Shown here in pieces: positions 16,728 through 25,562 of a stretch of DNA of 64,000 nt (position 1 is its first letter; each line of letters opens with the position of its first letter). The translations under genes were made by a program, and so were the position numbers. Under the pieces are notes generated by a model. It did not search any database. It had not been told where the DNA came from and saw only the letters and a program-made list of their open reading frames with translations. Source of the DNA: Brevibacterium spongiae (GTDB lineage: Bacteria; Actinomycetota; Actinomycetes; Actinomycetales; Brevibacteriaceae); contig NZ_CP093443.1 of the NCBI RefSeq assembly GCF_026168515.1, positions 620,001 through 684,000 of the forward strand, read 5' to 3'.

Positions 16728-17761
16728 AGAGAATACTCATTGGCCTCTGCAGCCTCACGCTGCTGTTGTCGGGGTGCGGTCTCGTCAGCCAGAGTTCGGA
16801 CGACAGCGTCTTCACAATCGCCACGTACGGCGGTTCGTACGGCGACTCGATCCGAGAACGGGTCATCAAGCCGTTCGAAGAGAAGTACGACGTCAAGGTC
16901 CGTGAAGAAATGGCGGTTTCGAACGTCACACTCGGCAAACTGATGCAGGGCGGCTCCGATATCGACGTCGCTTTTATGGACGGCGGCGTCTCGGAGCACG
17001 CGGAATCCATGAACGTCCTCGAACCCATCGATACGTCGAAGCTGAGCAACGCAGATTCACTCATCGACGAAGCAGTCTATGAGAAGGACGGGAAGAAGTT
17101 CGCTATCTCGGCTGGGTTCTATGCGGTCGGTCTCACGTACAACACCGAGAAGATCGATACTCCTCCGAAGAGCTGGAAAGATCTGTGGAAGCCCGAGTAC
17201 GCCAATAAGGTGACCGCACCCTCGGTCTCCAACGCAATGGGCCTGCCCTTCGTCCTCGGCATCAACCAAGCTTTCGGTGGCGAAGCAAATAACATCGACA
17301 CTGCCGTCAAAGAACTGGGGAAGCTCAAAGTCGCGTCGTATTTTGACACGGCAGGTGCCGGCGAAAACCTGTTCCAAGGCGACGAAGCAACAATCGGTGC
17401 CGCCTACGCCTCAAGTGCTGCCGCGCTGAAGAAGGGCGGCAAGCCCATCGAGTATGTCACCCCAGAAGAAGGCGCGATCGCGGGAGACATCCGACTTCAT
17501 ATACCCAAGACGAGCTCGAAAACCGATCTCGCATACAAGTTCATCGATCTTGCCATCTCTGCTCAAGCGCAACAGGAAATGTCTGCCGACCTCCTCAATG
17601 CGCCCGTGAATAAGAAGGCCGAATTGTCAGAATCGCTCAAGGCGCAGATGCCGTATGGAAAAGACGGCTCAATCGCAGACCTGAACATTCCTGATTGGTT
17701 CGCACTGAACGAGAACAGGCAGAAATGGACGATCGAATTCAATCAGGAGGTCATCGGATGA
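16724..17761 (+). CDS. ABC transporter substrate-binding lipoprotein (PotD-like)
   Basis: A 345-residue extracellular solute-binding protein of the spermidine/putrescine type. The N-terminus is a lipoprotein signal peptide ending in LLLSGC, with the lipidated Cys at residue 18. The mature protein begins the bilobal fold with FTIATYGGSYGDSIRERV and includes GLTYNTEKI and the hinge region before PEEGAI. PotD relatives bind polyamines, but also other small cations and acids, so the ligand is not defined. The gene overlaps both neighbours by four bases. Confidence 0.9.
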   Translation: MKRILIGLCSLTLLLSGCGLVSQSSDDSVFTIATYGGSYGDSIRERVIKPFEEKYDVKVREEMAVSNVTLGKLMQGGSDIDVAFMDGGVSEHAESMNVLEPIDTSKLSNADSLIDEAVYEKDGKKFAISAGFYAVGLTYNTEKIDTPPKSWKDLWKPEYANKVTAPSVSNAMGLPFVLGINQAFGGEANNIDTAVKELGKLKVASYFDTAGAGENLFQGDEATIGAAYASSAAALKKGGKPIEYVTPEEGAIAGDIRLHIPKTSSKTDLAYKFIDLAISAQAQQEMSADLLNAPVNKKAELSESLKAQMPYGKDGSIADLNIPDWFALNENRQKWTIEFNQEVIG

Positions 17762-18828
17762 GTGCCAACGTTGTGGAACTCAAAAGCATCGATCAGCGAT
17801 TCAGCGGTAATCATGTGATCAAGAATCTTGATATGAGCATCAAGGAAGGCGAGTTCCTTTCGCTGCTCGGCCCGAGCGGTTGCGGAAAGACCACCATCCT
17901 GCGGATGATCGCCGGATTCGATGAGCCCAGCAGCGGTGAGCTCCTCATCGACGGATCCAGCGCTCTGGGCAAGGCCCCGGACAAACGGCCTATCAACACA
18001 GTGTTCCAGTCATATGCGCTGTTCCCGCACATGACGATCAAGGAGAACGTGGCATACGGTCTGCGCCGCAAGAGATGGGCGAAGTCGCGCATTCCCCAGG
18101 CAGTGCAGGACAGTCTGGACATGGTCAACATGGGGGCCTACGCCGACCGCTATCCCGCTCAGCTCAGCGGTGGACAGCAGCAGCGGATCGCTCTGGCTCG
18201 CGCTGTGGTCAATGAGCCGAGAGTTCTTCTGCTCGACGAACCGTTGGGTGCTCTCGACCTGAAGCTGCGCAAGCAGATGCAGCTCGAACTCATGCGCATC
18301 CACCGTCAGGTCGGAACGACGTTCATCTATGTCACACATGACCAAGAGGAAGCGCTCGTGATGTCGGATCGGATCGCCGTTCTCAACGGAGGAATAGTCG
18401 AACAGCTCGGCAGCCCCCGGAGCCTCTATGATTCGCCGCGCAGTCGATTCGTCGCCGACTTCATGGGCTCGAGCAACATCTTCGAGATTGACAGTGGAGA
18501 TTCGAAGGCAAAGACCGTCTCCGTCGGCGGAGTCGACATCTCCGTCCAGAACACAGAGGCACTTGAAAGCGGCACTGACAACTGTGCAGTGATCATCCGT
18601 CCCGAACGAATCTCCGTGACCACCGGGGCCAAAGCTGACGCTGACAACTGCGTGCGGGGGCGGATCGTCGAATCCGCATTCCTGGGGCCGATGATCCTCA
18701 TCCTTGCCGAAGTCCCGTTCGGAACTCTCAATGTCAAGATTCCCTACTACGGGCAGGACACGGATTTCGAACAAGGTGAGGAACTGTACTTCTCATGGCA
18801 AGCCAGCGACGCAATCGTGATCAAATGA
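17758..18828 (+). CDS. ABC transporter ATP-binding protein (PotA-like)
   Basis: A 356-residue importer ATPase with Walker A GPSGCGKTT, a Q-loop in VFQSYALFPHM, the signature LSGGQQQR, Walker B VLLLDEPLGALD and the switch His in VTHDQEEAL. The C-terminal third is a TOBE domain, as in the PotA/MalK class. The frame is open upstream to 17695, but ATG at 17758 overlaps the stop of the binding-protein gene (ATGA) and has AGGAGG upstream. Its own stop again overlaps the next ATG. Confidence 0.93.
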   Translation: MSANVVELKSIDQRFSGNHVIKNLDMSIKEGEFLSLLGPSGCGKTTILRMIAGFDEPSSGELLIDGSSALGKAPDKRPINTVFQSYALFPHMTIKENVAYGLRRKRWAKSRIPQAVQDSLDMVNMGAYADRYPAQLSGGQQQRIALARAVVNEPRVLLLDEPLGALDLKLRKQMQLELMRIHRQVGTTFIYVTHDQEEALVMSDRIAVLNGGIVEQLGSPRSLYDSPRSRFVADFMGSSNIFEIDSGDSKAKTVSVGGVDISVQNTEALESGTDNCAVIIRPERISVTTGAKADADNCVRGRIVESAFLGPMILILAEVPFGTLNVKIPYYGQDTDFEQGEELYFSWQASDAIVIK

Positions 18829-20237
18829 ATGAACAGGAAGACACTTCAGTGAACACCTCAGAAGAATTCAGGATTCTTGCACCGACGGGAACCCTTGGAT
18901 ACGGATTCTCTGCCGAAGATTTTCGACGGACAGTACGTGACTTCGCGCCAGACCTCGTCGCCGTCGACGCAGGATCGACCGATCCCGGCCCCTATTACCT
19001 CGGTGCTGGAAAATCATTTACATCCCGGGCAACGATCAAATACGAGATCGGACTGCTCGTCGACGAATGTCTGCCCAGGAAGATCCCGGTGGTGATCGGC
19101 AACTGCGGTGGCGCGGGTGGACGCCCGCACCTGCAGTGGGTCAACGAGATCGTAATGGAACTGGCTGCTGAGCGAAACTGGAAACTGCGCCTCGGGGTCA
19201 TCGACTCGGAGATCGACGATCGCGACCGACTAAAGCAGATCGTCAGTGCAGGGCAGTCCGAGCAGTTCGAGAGCGGGGCAGAACTCACTCACGATGCCAT
19301 CGACGATGCGACGCGGATCGTCGCTCAGCTCGGCCCGGAACCGGTCGCGGAAGTCTTCGCAGAAGAACCCGATGTCGTCCTCGTCGGCCGGATCTGCGAT
19401 GACGCCATCTTCTCGGCACTGCCCATCCTCAAAGGATTCGACAGGGGGCTGGCCAGCTATGCGGGAAAGGTCCTCGAATGCGGAGCACTTGCCTGTGAAC
19501 CCGTTGAGATGGACGTGCTCACTGCCGTCATCGGCAGGGAATACGTCATCTTCGAGCCGGGTGCCCAACACCGCCGTTCGACGGTCAAGTCGGTCACGGG
19601 GCATTCCCTGTATGAACGGGAGAATCCGTTCGAGCAGGCGGGACCGGGCGGAATCGTCGATCTCACCGAGGTGACCATCACCCAGGAGACCGAACGATCT
19701 GTGCGGGTGCAAGGAGTGAAGTTCATCCCGCAGCCGTACACTCTCAAACTCGAAGGAGCCTGCGAAGTCGGGTACCGATCGGCGTGCATCGCCGGAATCG
19801 CCGATCCGATCCTCATCGAAGCGCTGCCCTCTGTGCTCGAGACTGTTCGCAGCAGAACTGAGAAGAGGCTTGAGAGCGCCGGGCTGTCGGCGCGGTCGAT
19901 CTCGTTCAAGCGGTACGGGGTGGACGCGGTGCCGCTCAACCAGCGCGCAGACACGTTCCCGGCATCCGCGCCTTCCGAAGTCGGGGTCGTGATCGAAACG
20001 ATCGCAGATACCGCAGAGGACTCGCTGGCGATCTGCCACGAAGTGGCGGGCAGCCTGCTGCATGTGGACTATCCGGGCCAACTGAACACGGCGGGAAATG
20101 TGGCGTTCCCCTTCTCGCCGGCGGAGTTCCCAGTCGGCCAGTGCTTCGAGTTCTCGATCTACCATCTCATCCACGTCGACGATCCGAACGAGTTCTCGAC
20201 AATCACCGTAAAAGAAATCGGAGGAGACCATGCCTGA
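18825..20237 (+). CDS. AtuA-like (DUF1446-type) protein
   Basis: A 470-residue cytosolic protein of the acyclic terpene utilisation AtuA-like family. Visible features are the N-terminal ILAPTGTLGYGF, VDAGSTDPGPYYLG, the glycine-rich VVIGNCGGAGGRPH (a putative nucleotide or CoA loop) and VLVGRICDDAIF. The reaction of these proteins is not firmly established. The gene starts inside the last codons of the ATPase gene, and its end overlaps the small DUF4387 gene, as is usual for this pair. It presumably acts on the imported acid or its CoA ester. Confidence 0.8.
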   Translation: MNEQEDTSVNTSEEFRILAPTGTLGYGFSAEDFRRTVRDFAPDLVAVDAGSTDPGPYYLGAGKSFTSRATIKYEIGLLVDECLPRKIPVVIGNCGGAGGRPHLQWVNEIVMELAAERNWKLRLGVIDSEIDDRDRLKQIVSAGQSEQFESGAELTHDAIDDATRIVAQLGPEPVAEVFAEEPDVVLVGRICDDAIFSALPILKGFDRGLASYAGKVLECGALACEPVEMDVLTAVIGREYVIFEPGAQHRRSTVKSVTGHSLYERENPFEQAGPGGIVDLTEVTITQETERSVRVQGVKFIPQPYTLKLEGACEVGYRSACIAGIADPILIEALPSVLETVRSRTEKRLESAGLSARSISFKRYGVDAVPLNQRADTFPASAPSEVGVVIETIADTAEDSLAICHEVAGSLLHVDYPGQLNTAGNVAFPFSPAEFPVGQCFEFSIYHLIHVDDPNEFSTITVKEIGGDHA

Positions 20238-20550
20238 GCAACGGCTGAGAGACGTCGCCGAGGTGGTCCGGAGCAAAAACGCAGGTCCACACCGCTTGAC
20301 TCTCGATATCATCTTTAAAGAGGTCGAGGTCTTGGACAAGGTCTTAGAAGGAGGTTCTCTGACACCTGAGAAGGTCACAGAAGCGTATGGGCTTCAACCC
20401 TCTGCTCTGTCCTCGTGGTTCATCTTCCGTCCGGGACGAGCTCTGAAGTTCACTTTCATCAGACCGATTGATCAAGGAGGACCGGGGGAGACGGATATCT
20501 ATGGTGCACAGCAGCACGCGCCATTGATGGATCTTGAAGTACAGCTTTAG
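20230..20550 (+). CDS. DUF4387 family protein, partner of AtuA-like protein
   Basis: A 106-residue protein starting MPEQRLRDVAEVVRSKNAGP and containing LTLDIIFKE and an FIFRPGRALKFTFIRP strand pair near the middle. DUF4387 proteins are encoded next to, or fused with, AtuA-like proteins and are thought to be a small subunit. ATG at 20230 lies eight bases inside the end of the AtuA-like gene, behind GGAGG at 20221-20225 region, so the two are co-translated. The molecular function is unknown. Confidence 0.78.
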   Translation: MPEQRLRDVAEVVRSKNAGPHRLTLDIIFKEVEVLDKVLEGGSLTPEKVTEAYGLQPSALSSWFIFRPGRALKFTFIRPIDQGGPGETDIYGAQQHAPLMDLEVQL

Positions 20551-20584
20551 GCTCCAGTCGGACGATCAAACTGAGGTGGAAAAT

Positions 20585-21316
20585 ATGGCCGATGCTACCG
20601 AGCGCCTCGGTGAGGTGTCGTTGGAACTTCCCAAGCTGACCGTGCACAGCCTGCGCGATCGGACTGAAGAGATCATTCGCGATCGTCTAGTCGCCGGAGC
20701 CTTGGTACCAGGGCCGACCTATACGATTCGCAGTCTCGCAGACGAACTAGATGTGTCTCCGACCCCGGTTCGCGAAGCCGTTCAGCGATTGTCCGGTGAG
20801 GGCGCACTCGAGATTGTGAGGAATCGCGGTTTCCGGGTGGTGGAGATGGACACGGAGGCTCTGGAAGAGAACCTCTTTATGCGGCGCCTGCTGGAGGTTG
20901 AGGCGCTGGTGGAAGTATCGTCTCGAATCGACCCGGACCGACGCGAAGTATACGAGCGCCTCATCGACGAAATGGAGCAGGCGGGCCAAGCCGAGGACTA
21001 TCAGCGATACCTAGCGGCGTCCCGAACATTCCATTTAGGGCTCGTCGCAGAGCTTGCGATGCCGAAGCTGACAGAGATGATCGGGCGACTTCGTGACAGC
21101 GCTCGAATTGGACGCGTCACCCGTGAGACGAACATGGTCTCGGGAAATCGTGAACATCATGCTCTTGTCGATGCCGTCTTCCGAGGCGACGGCGACGAAG
21201 TTCGCAGGCTGATGATCGCGCATCTCGACCACCACCGGCACGAGTGGTCCGACCGTCCGGACGGCGGGGAAAGCAGAGAGGGCACCGCCCCTCTCTGGCG
21301 CCCTCGCCCTCACTGA
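20585..21316 (+). CDS. GntR/FadR family transcriptional regulator
   Basis: A 243-residue DNA-binding protein. Residues about 20-90 form the winged helix with the GntR signature (TIRSLADELDVSPTPVREAVQRL). Residues about 95-225 form an all-helical FCD ligand domain with metal-binding histidines (RTFHLGLV and NREHHALVDAV, AHLDHH). It closes the catabolic operon and most likely senses an intermediate of it. A matching inverted repeat lies at the operon promoter (12212-12226). Its last codons overlap by seven bases with the convergent CGNR gene. Confidence 0.9.
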   Translation: MADATERLGEVSLELPKLTVHSLRDRTEEIIRDRLVAGALVPGPTYTIRSLADELDVSPTPVREAVQRLSGEGALEIVRNRGFRVVEMDTEALEENLFMRRLLEVEALVEVSSRIDPDRREVYERLIDEMEQAGQAEDYQRYLAASRTFHLGLVAELAMPKLTEMIGRLRDSARIGRVTRETNMVSGNREHHALVDAVFRGDGDEVRRLMIAHLDHHRHEWSDRPDGGESREGTAPLWRPRPH

Positions 21317-21900
21317 TTCGCTTGTTTGGCCCGCCACCGGGCCTGCTTCGCCCGATTGCCGCACAGCTCCATCGAGCACCAGCGTCCCGTGCGAGAGCGT
21401 GAGTGATCAAAGAACGCCCACTGGCAGCTGTCGTATTCGCACGCCTTCAGCCTGGCCCATGTCCCGTCCCCGAGTGCCGCGGTCGCCGCGCTCACCACCC
21501 GACCGATCGCTGCATCGATACCGGTGCCGGCCGTGACGAGCTCGGCGCCGCGGTCGGTGATGACGACCTGGGTCGTGCGCCGGGCCGCCTCGGTGAGTGC
21601 GTCGATGACCGTGTCGGGCGTGCCCGCCTTCGAATGATTGGCTAGGAGCCCGCAGCGCAGAATTTCCCGCAGTTCGCGCGCTCGGCGCAGATCCGCCTCC
21701 GTCACATGGTCGGCTTCGCCGTCCTCGCCGAGGCGACCGCTGCCGGCCCGGCGATCGATTCCCTGCTCGTGCGCCCACTCCGACCAACCGGCCGGATCGG
21801 CGAGGCGATCGGTTCCCAGGTCGATATCGCGGGTGTTGACGAAGGCGCGGACGAACTCCAGCTCGCCGGGAGCAGCTGCGGGAGGAACGATCTCAGGCAT
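21310..21900 (-). CDS. CGNR zinc-finger protein (ABATE domain), putative regulator
   Basis: A 196-residue protein with an N-terminal ABATE-type helical domain (FVRAFVNTRDI start; RARELREILR) and a C-terminal CGNR zinc finger whose ligands are in CEYDSCQWAFFD and WCSMELCGNRAKQARWR. These proteins are presumed transcription regulators. TACAAT at 21907-21912 stands six bases before the ATG, so its mRNA is probably leaderless. It is divergent from an MFS gene that it may control. Confidence 0.85.
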   Translation of the reverse strand: MPEIVPPAAAPGELEFVRAFVNTRDIDLGTDRLADPAGWSEWAHEQGIDRRAGSGRLGEDGEADHVTEADLRRARELREILRCGLLANHSKAGTPDTVIDALTEAARRTTQVVITDRGAELVTAGTGIDAAIGRVVSAATAALGDGTWARLKACEYDSCQWAFFDHSRSRTGRWCSMELCGNRAKQARWRAKQANQ

Positions 21901-21906
21901 AACTCC

Positions 21907-21938
21907 ATTGTAACCACTATTGATATTTACATGGTTAC
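21907..21938. promoter_or_regulatory. Divergent promoter/operator between CGNR gene and MFS gene
   Basis: An inverted repeat GTAACC (21910-21915) ... GGTTAC (21933-21938) with a 17-base gap fills the 57-base space between the two divergent start codons. The left arm overlaps the minus-strand -10 box TACAAT (21907-21912). Binding there would block the CGNR gene and probably the MFS gene as well. A further GATAACC downstream may be a third half-site. Confidence 0.5.
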
Positions 21939-21957
21939 TAAGATAACCTGCATTTCC

Positions 21958-23268
21958 ATGACAACAGTTACGTCAGCGTGGACGGTTCCTAGTTTTCGCC
22001 TCTTCTGGAGCGCTGGAGCGCTCTCTCGACTCGGAGCAGAGGTTGGGGAGATCGCCCTGCCCGCCCTCACCCTCATCACCCTCGGCGCGACCGCGATGGA
22101 GGCTTCCTGGGTGCGCACGGCACTCGTCGCCCCGTTCCTCGCCGTCACGCTCTGGTTCGGAGTCGTCGTCGACCGCCGCCCCAGACGACCGCTTATGATC
22201 CTCGCCGATTGGGTGCGGGGTATCCTCCTCGCTGCTGTATGCGTCCTTGCTCTGACGAACACGCTGACGATTCCCGTCGCCGTCGGGGCCGCTTTCGCGA
22301 TCGGCACGATGACCGTGCTCTACCAGCTCGCGGACTTCTCGTTCCTGCCGCAGTTCGTGCCTGAGGACGCCCTCGTCGACGCAAATTCCAAGATCACAGC
22401 CACGGAGTCCGCCATCGAGACCGCCGGTTCCGGCGTCGGCGGACTCATTGTCCAGGCCGTCACCGCACCGGTCGCGATCGCGGTCAATGCGGTAGGGTAT
22501 CTGGCCTCCGCACTGCTCATCGGGCGCCTGCGCGTGACCGAACCCCCACCTGAACCGGCCACGGCCGAAACGGCTGACAGACCCGCCGCTTCACCCTCGA
22601 CCGTTGCCGAACGCTCGGCCATTGCCGAGGCGCGCGACGGTCTCAAGGTGCTCATCCGCCACCCGATCCTGCGTGCCCTGGCAGCAGAGGCATCCCTGTG
22701 GAACTTCGGCCACGAGATCCTCATGCTCGCCCTCGCCGTCCAGATGCTCGCCGGACTGCCCGCCGGCCCTCTCATCTTCGGCGCGGTGGTGACCTGCGGT
22801 GGCATCGGCGCTCTCGTCGGCAGCCTGCTCAGTCCCCGCCTCACGAGGCGCTTCGGATACGGCCGCTCTCTGCTGGTCAGCCTCATTGTCGGCAACACGG
22901 CCCCGCTGATCGGGATGGTCATCGTTGCGTTCATTCCCGCCGTCCTCGTCCCGGGCCTGGCTGTCGCCTTCCTCCTCTCAGGGCTTGGCAGCGGTGTCGC
23001 CGACTCACAATCGACGAGCATCCGCCAGCTCGCTCTGCCCGCTGAATTCCGCGGACGTGTCAACGCCGGCTACCGACTCGTGTCCTGGGGCGCACTCTCC
23101 ATCGGTGCGATCCTCGGCGGCACCCTGATCACACTCATCGGACCGGTCGGAGCCGCCGTCTCCGGAGCCGCACTCATGGCGCTGGCCACGGTCCCGGTGG
23201 CTCTTTCGCCAGTGCGCGGAATCCGCGCCATCAACGAAGTCGCGGCGGACCGCCTCGGCGAGGATTAG
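21958..23268 (+). CDS. MFS transporter
   Basis: A 436-residue permease of the enterobactin-exporter/macrolide-efflux-like MFS type, beginning VPSFRLFWSAGALSRLGAEVGE. It has about twelve membrane segments and a central loop rich in Pro, Ala and Glu (about residues 195-225). ATG at 21958 is the probable start; ATG at 21931 is in frame and cannot be excluded. It is divergent from the CGNR regulator gene, with an operator-like repeat between, which suggests inducible efflux. The next gene begins ten bases after its stop. Confidence 0.85.
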   Translation: MTTVTSAWTVPSFRLFWSAGALSRLGAEVGEIALPALTLITLGATAMEASWVRTALVAPFLAVTLWFGVVVDRRPRRPLMILADWVRGILLAAVCVLALTNTLTIPVAVGAAFAIGTMTVLYQLADFSFLPQFVPEDALVDANSKITATESAIETAGSGVGGLIVQAVTAPVAIAVNAVGYLASALLIGRLRVTEPPPEPATAETADRPAASPSTVAERSAIAEARDGLKVLIRHPILRALAAEASLWNFGHEILMLALAVQMLAGLPAGPLIFGAVVTCGGIGALVGSLLSPRLTRRFGYGRSLLVSLIVGNTAPLIGMVIVAFIPAVLVPGLAVAFLLSGLGSGVADSQSTSIRQLALPAEFRGRVNAGYRLVSWGALSIGAILGGTLITLIGPVGAAVSGAALMALATVPVALSPVRGIRAINEVAADRLGED

Positions 23269-23277
23269 CATGGAGAC

Positions 23278-24633
23278 ATGAGCAAGCGGATCGTCATCAT
23301 CGGCGCGGGACTGGCTGGAACCACCGCGGCCCGGGAGCTGAACGCGCGGGGGCAGGCGGTCACGCTGATCGACCCGAAGGCAGGCGAGACCTCCGAGCGG
23401 CCGCCCCTGTCGAAGCACCTCTTCGACGGGTCCCGCCATCACCTGCCCTACCACCTCGACTCGACCGAGCACATCACCTTCGTTCGTGACCGGGCAGAGG
23501 AGATCACCCTCGCCGAGGAGGCTGCCACCTCCCGCTACACCGCCGAGACCCAGCGGCACCCCGGTCCGTTGGCAGACCACCATGCCACCGCCGGGACCGT
23601 GCACCTGGCCTCGGGGGAGTCCATCGACTTCACCCACTGCATCCTCGCCACCGGGATGGAAGCGAACCGGCCGCAGATCCCGAACTATCCCGACGCACTG
23701 CCGGTCTATGACCTCAGCGATGCTGAATGGGTCCTCGACCGCGTCGAGCGAGCCACCTCAACGTTGAACGTCGGCGTGCTCGGCTCCGGTTTCCTGGGGA
23801 TTGAGGTGGCCACCTCGGCGGTGGCGGCAGGCCACGAAGCCACGGTCTACCTGCGCGGGGACGAACCGCTGCGCAAGCAGCTGTCGGAGCCGGTGCGGCA
23901 CGCGCTGTTCGAAGCGCACAAGGCCGCCGGAGTCCGATTCGTCGCCCACACCTCAAGCCCCGACGACATCCCCGCAGATATTCACGACCTGTTCATCACC
24001 AGTGTCGGAGCCACACCGCGAGTCATTCCGATCGACGGCGACACACCCGCCTCGGCGTGGAAAGTGGATGAGAGTTTGGCAACATCGCATCCCGGAATCT
24101 TCGCCGCCGGAGACTGCGCGACCGTCACCGCAGGACCCTATGCTCTCGACCATCCCTGGGCGTGCGAACCGGTGGCAGAAAGCCACGGGAAGTTCCTCGC
24201 TGAACTCCTCGCCGATGCCCCGGCTGAAGCCCCGGCCGACGCCGGTGAAACCCCGACCGACGCCGGTGCGAACGTGCCCGACGGCGGTGCGAACGCGACC
24301 GACAGCGAGACGGAGTCGACCGAGACTAGCGCGAGGATCTGGTCAGAAGTCCCCTGGCACTGGAGCTTCCAAGGCCCGGAGAAGGTGTTCACGGCCGGGC
24401 TGATCAGCCCCGACGCCACCGATACGATCATTCGCCGTGACCCGTCCGGAGCCAAGTTCCAGGTCTTCCACTTCGACGGGGCCGATCCCGAGGCGAAGCT
24501 CATTGGTGTCGAGACCTTCAACTGGCCGCCCATGCAGGCCGCCGCCAGGCGAGTACTCGGCGGTAATAATATTCCGACGAGGGCCCAATTGGACGACCCC
24601 GACTTCGACTTCAAGGCTCACAGCCGACTGTGA
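23278..24633 (+). CDS. FAD-dependent ferredoxin/rubredoxin reductase-like oxidoreductase
   Basis: A 451-residue two-dinucleotide-binding flavoprotein. The FAD site begins IVIIGAGLAGTTAAREL, the NAD(P) site is NVGVLGSGFLGIEVATSAV (near residue 163), and HPGIFAAGDCATV is the second FAD contact. ERPPLSKHL is typical of reductases for ferredoxin-linked oxygenases. Between the FAD domain and the C-terminal interface domain lies an unusual Ala/Pro/Asp/Thr-rich insertion of about 40 residues (24208-24340). No oxygenase gene is adjacent, so its electron acceptor is unknown. Confidence 0.85.
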   Translation: MSKRIVIIGAGLAGTTAARELNARGQAVTLIDPKAGETSERPPLSKHLFDGSRHHLPYHLDSTEHITFVRDRAEEITLAEEAATSRYTAETQRHPGPLADHHATAGTVHLASGESIDFTHCILATGMEANRPQIPNYPDALPVYDLSDAEWVLDRVERATSTLNVGVLGSGFLGIEVATSAVAAGHEATVYLRGDEPLRKQLSEPVRHALFEAHKAAGVRFVAHTSSPDDIPADIHDLFITSVGATPRVIPIDGDTPASAWKVDESLATSHPGIFAAGDCATVTAGPYALDHPWACEPVAESHGKFLAELLADAPAEAPADAGETPTDAGANVPDGGANATDSETESTETSARIWSEVPWHWSFQGPEKVFTAGLISPDATDTIIRRDPSGAKFQVFHFDGADPEAKLIGVETFNWPPMQAAARRVLGGNNIPTRAQLDDPDFDFKAHSRL

Positions 24634-24704
24634 GTCTGCGCTAGTCTCATCCCGTAGACTCTTTCTGTTCTATCCCCAGTCGCCGACGAGAGAATTTTCT
24701 GTTC

Positions 24705-25562
24705 ATGGATATGGCCAGGCTTGCTGCCGAGCACGGACTCGAGAGAGTGGGTGGACGGCCGTCTCTGCCCCAGTACGTCAAACAGCTTCTCAACCGAAGC
24801 GACTTCACGTACACGCTTGCGAAGTACCGGATGCAGTCCGAGAACGAGCGCAACCGCCTCGGCATGCTCTGGGTGCTGCTGCGCCCGTCGTTCTCAGCTC
24901 TGATCTACGGCACTGTCTTCGGCGTCATCATGAAGGGCGCCACCGCGCGACCCGACGACTTCGCTCCCTTCGTCATCATCGGCGTCTTCATCCTCGAGTT
25001 CTTCAACAGCTCGATGAACGGCGGTGCGAAGTCGATCATCTCGAATGCGTCGCTCGTCCAATCGCTGCCGTTCCCGCGCATTGTTCTGCCCATCGCCAAG
25101 GTGTTCCAGAACCTCCTCGACTTCATCCCCACCCTCATCTTCATGGCGCTCATCGTCATCCTCTTCGGTGCACGACCTGATTGGGATTGGTTCCTCTTCA
25201 TCCCGCTGGTGTTCCTGTTCTGGGTCTTCAACCAGGGTGTGGCGTTCATCTTCGCTCGCGCAACGGTCCACTTCCGGGACCTGTCGCAGGTCACCCCGTT
25301 CATCTCCCGAATGATCTTCTACACCTCGGGTGTCTTCTTCGACCTCAAGGTCATGGTCGACAAGATCAACCCGTCCCTGCAGCCGTTCGCTGATTGGCAG
25401 CCCATCAACAACGTGCTGTCCATTGCTCGCGGCATCCTCATGAAGGACGGTGTCGTTCCCTACGACTACTTCTGGCACCTTGCTATCTGGGCATTCGGCA
25501 TCTTCATCATCGGCTTCGTGTTCTTCTGGCAGGCCGAGGAAAGGTTTGGTCGTGATGAGTGA
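24705..25562 (+). CDS. Polysaccharide ABC exporter, permease subunit (TagG/Wzm-like)
   Basis: A 285-residue ABC-2 type permease with about six membrane segments, preceded by a cytoplasmic amphipathic stretch (YVKQLLNRSDFTYTLAKYR). The family moves lipid-linked teichoic acid, galactan or O-antigen chains across the membrane. The ATG at 24705 is taken; ATG at 24711 is equally possible. It overlaps the ATPase gene by eight bases. With the LCP ligase and UDP-glucose genes elsewhere in the window it fits cell-wall glycopolymer export. Confidence 0.9.
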   Translation: MDMARLAAEHGLERVGGRPSLPQYVKQLLNRSDFTYTLAKYRMQSENERNRLGMLWVLLRPSFSALIYGTVFGVIMKGATARPDDFAPFVIIGVFILEFFNSSMNGGAKSIISNASLVQSLPFPRIVLPIAKVFQNLLDFIPTLIFMALIVILFGARPDWDWFLFIPLVFLFWVFNQGVAFIFARATVHFRDLSQVTPFISRMIFYTSGVFFDLKVMVDKINPSLQPFADWQPINNVLSIARGILMKDGVVPYDYFWHLAIWAFGIFIIGFVFFWQAEERFGRDE

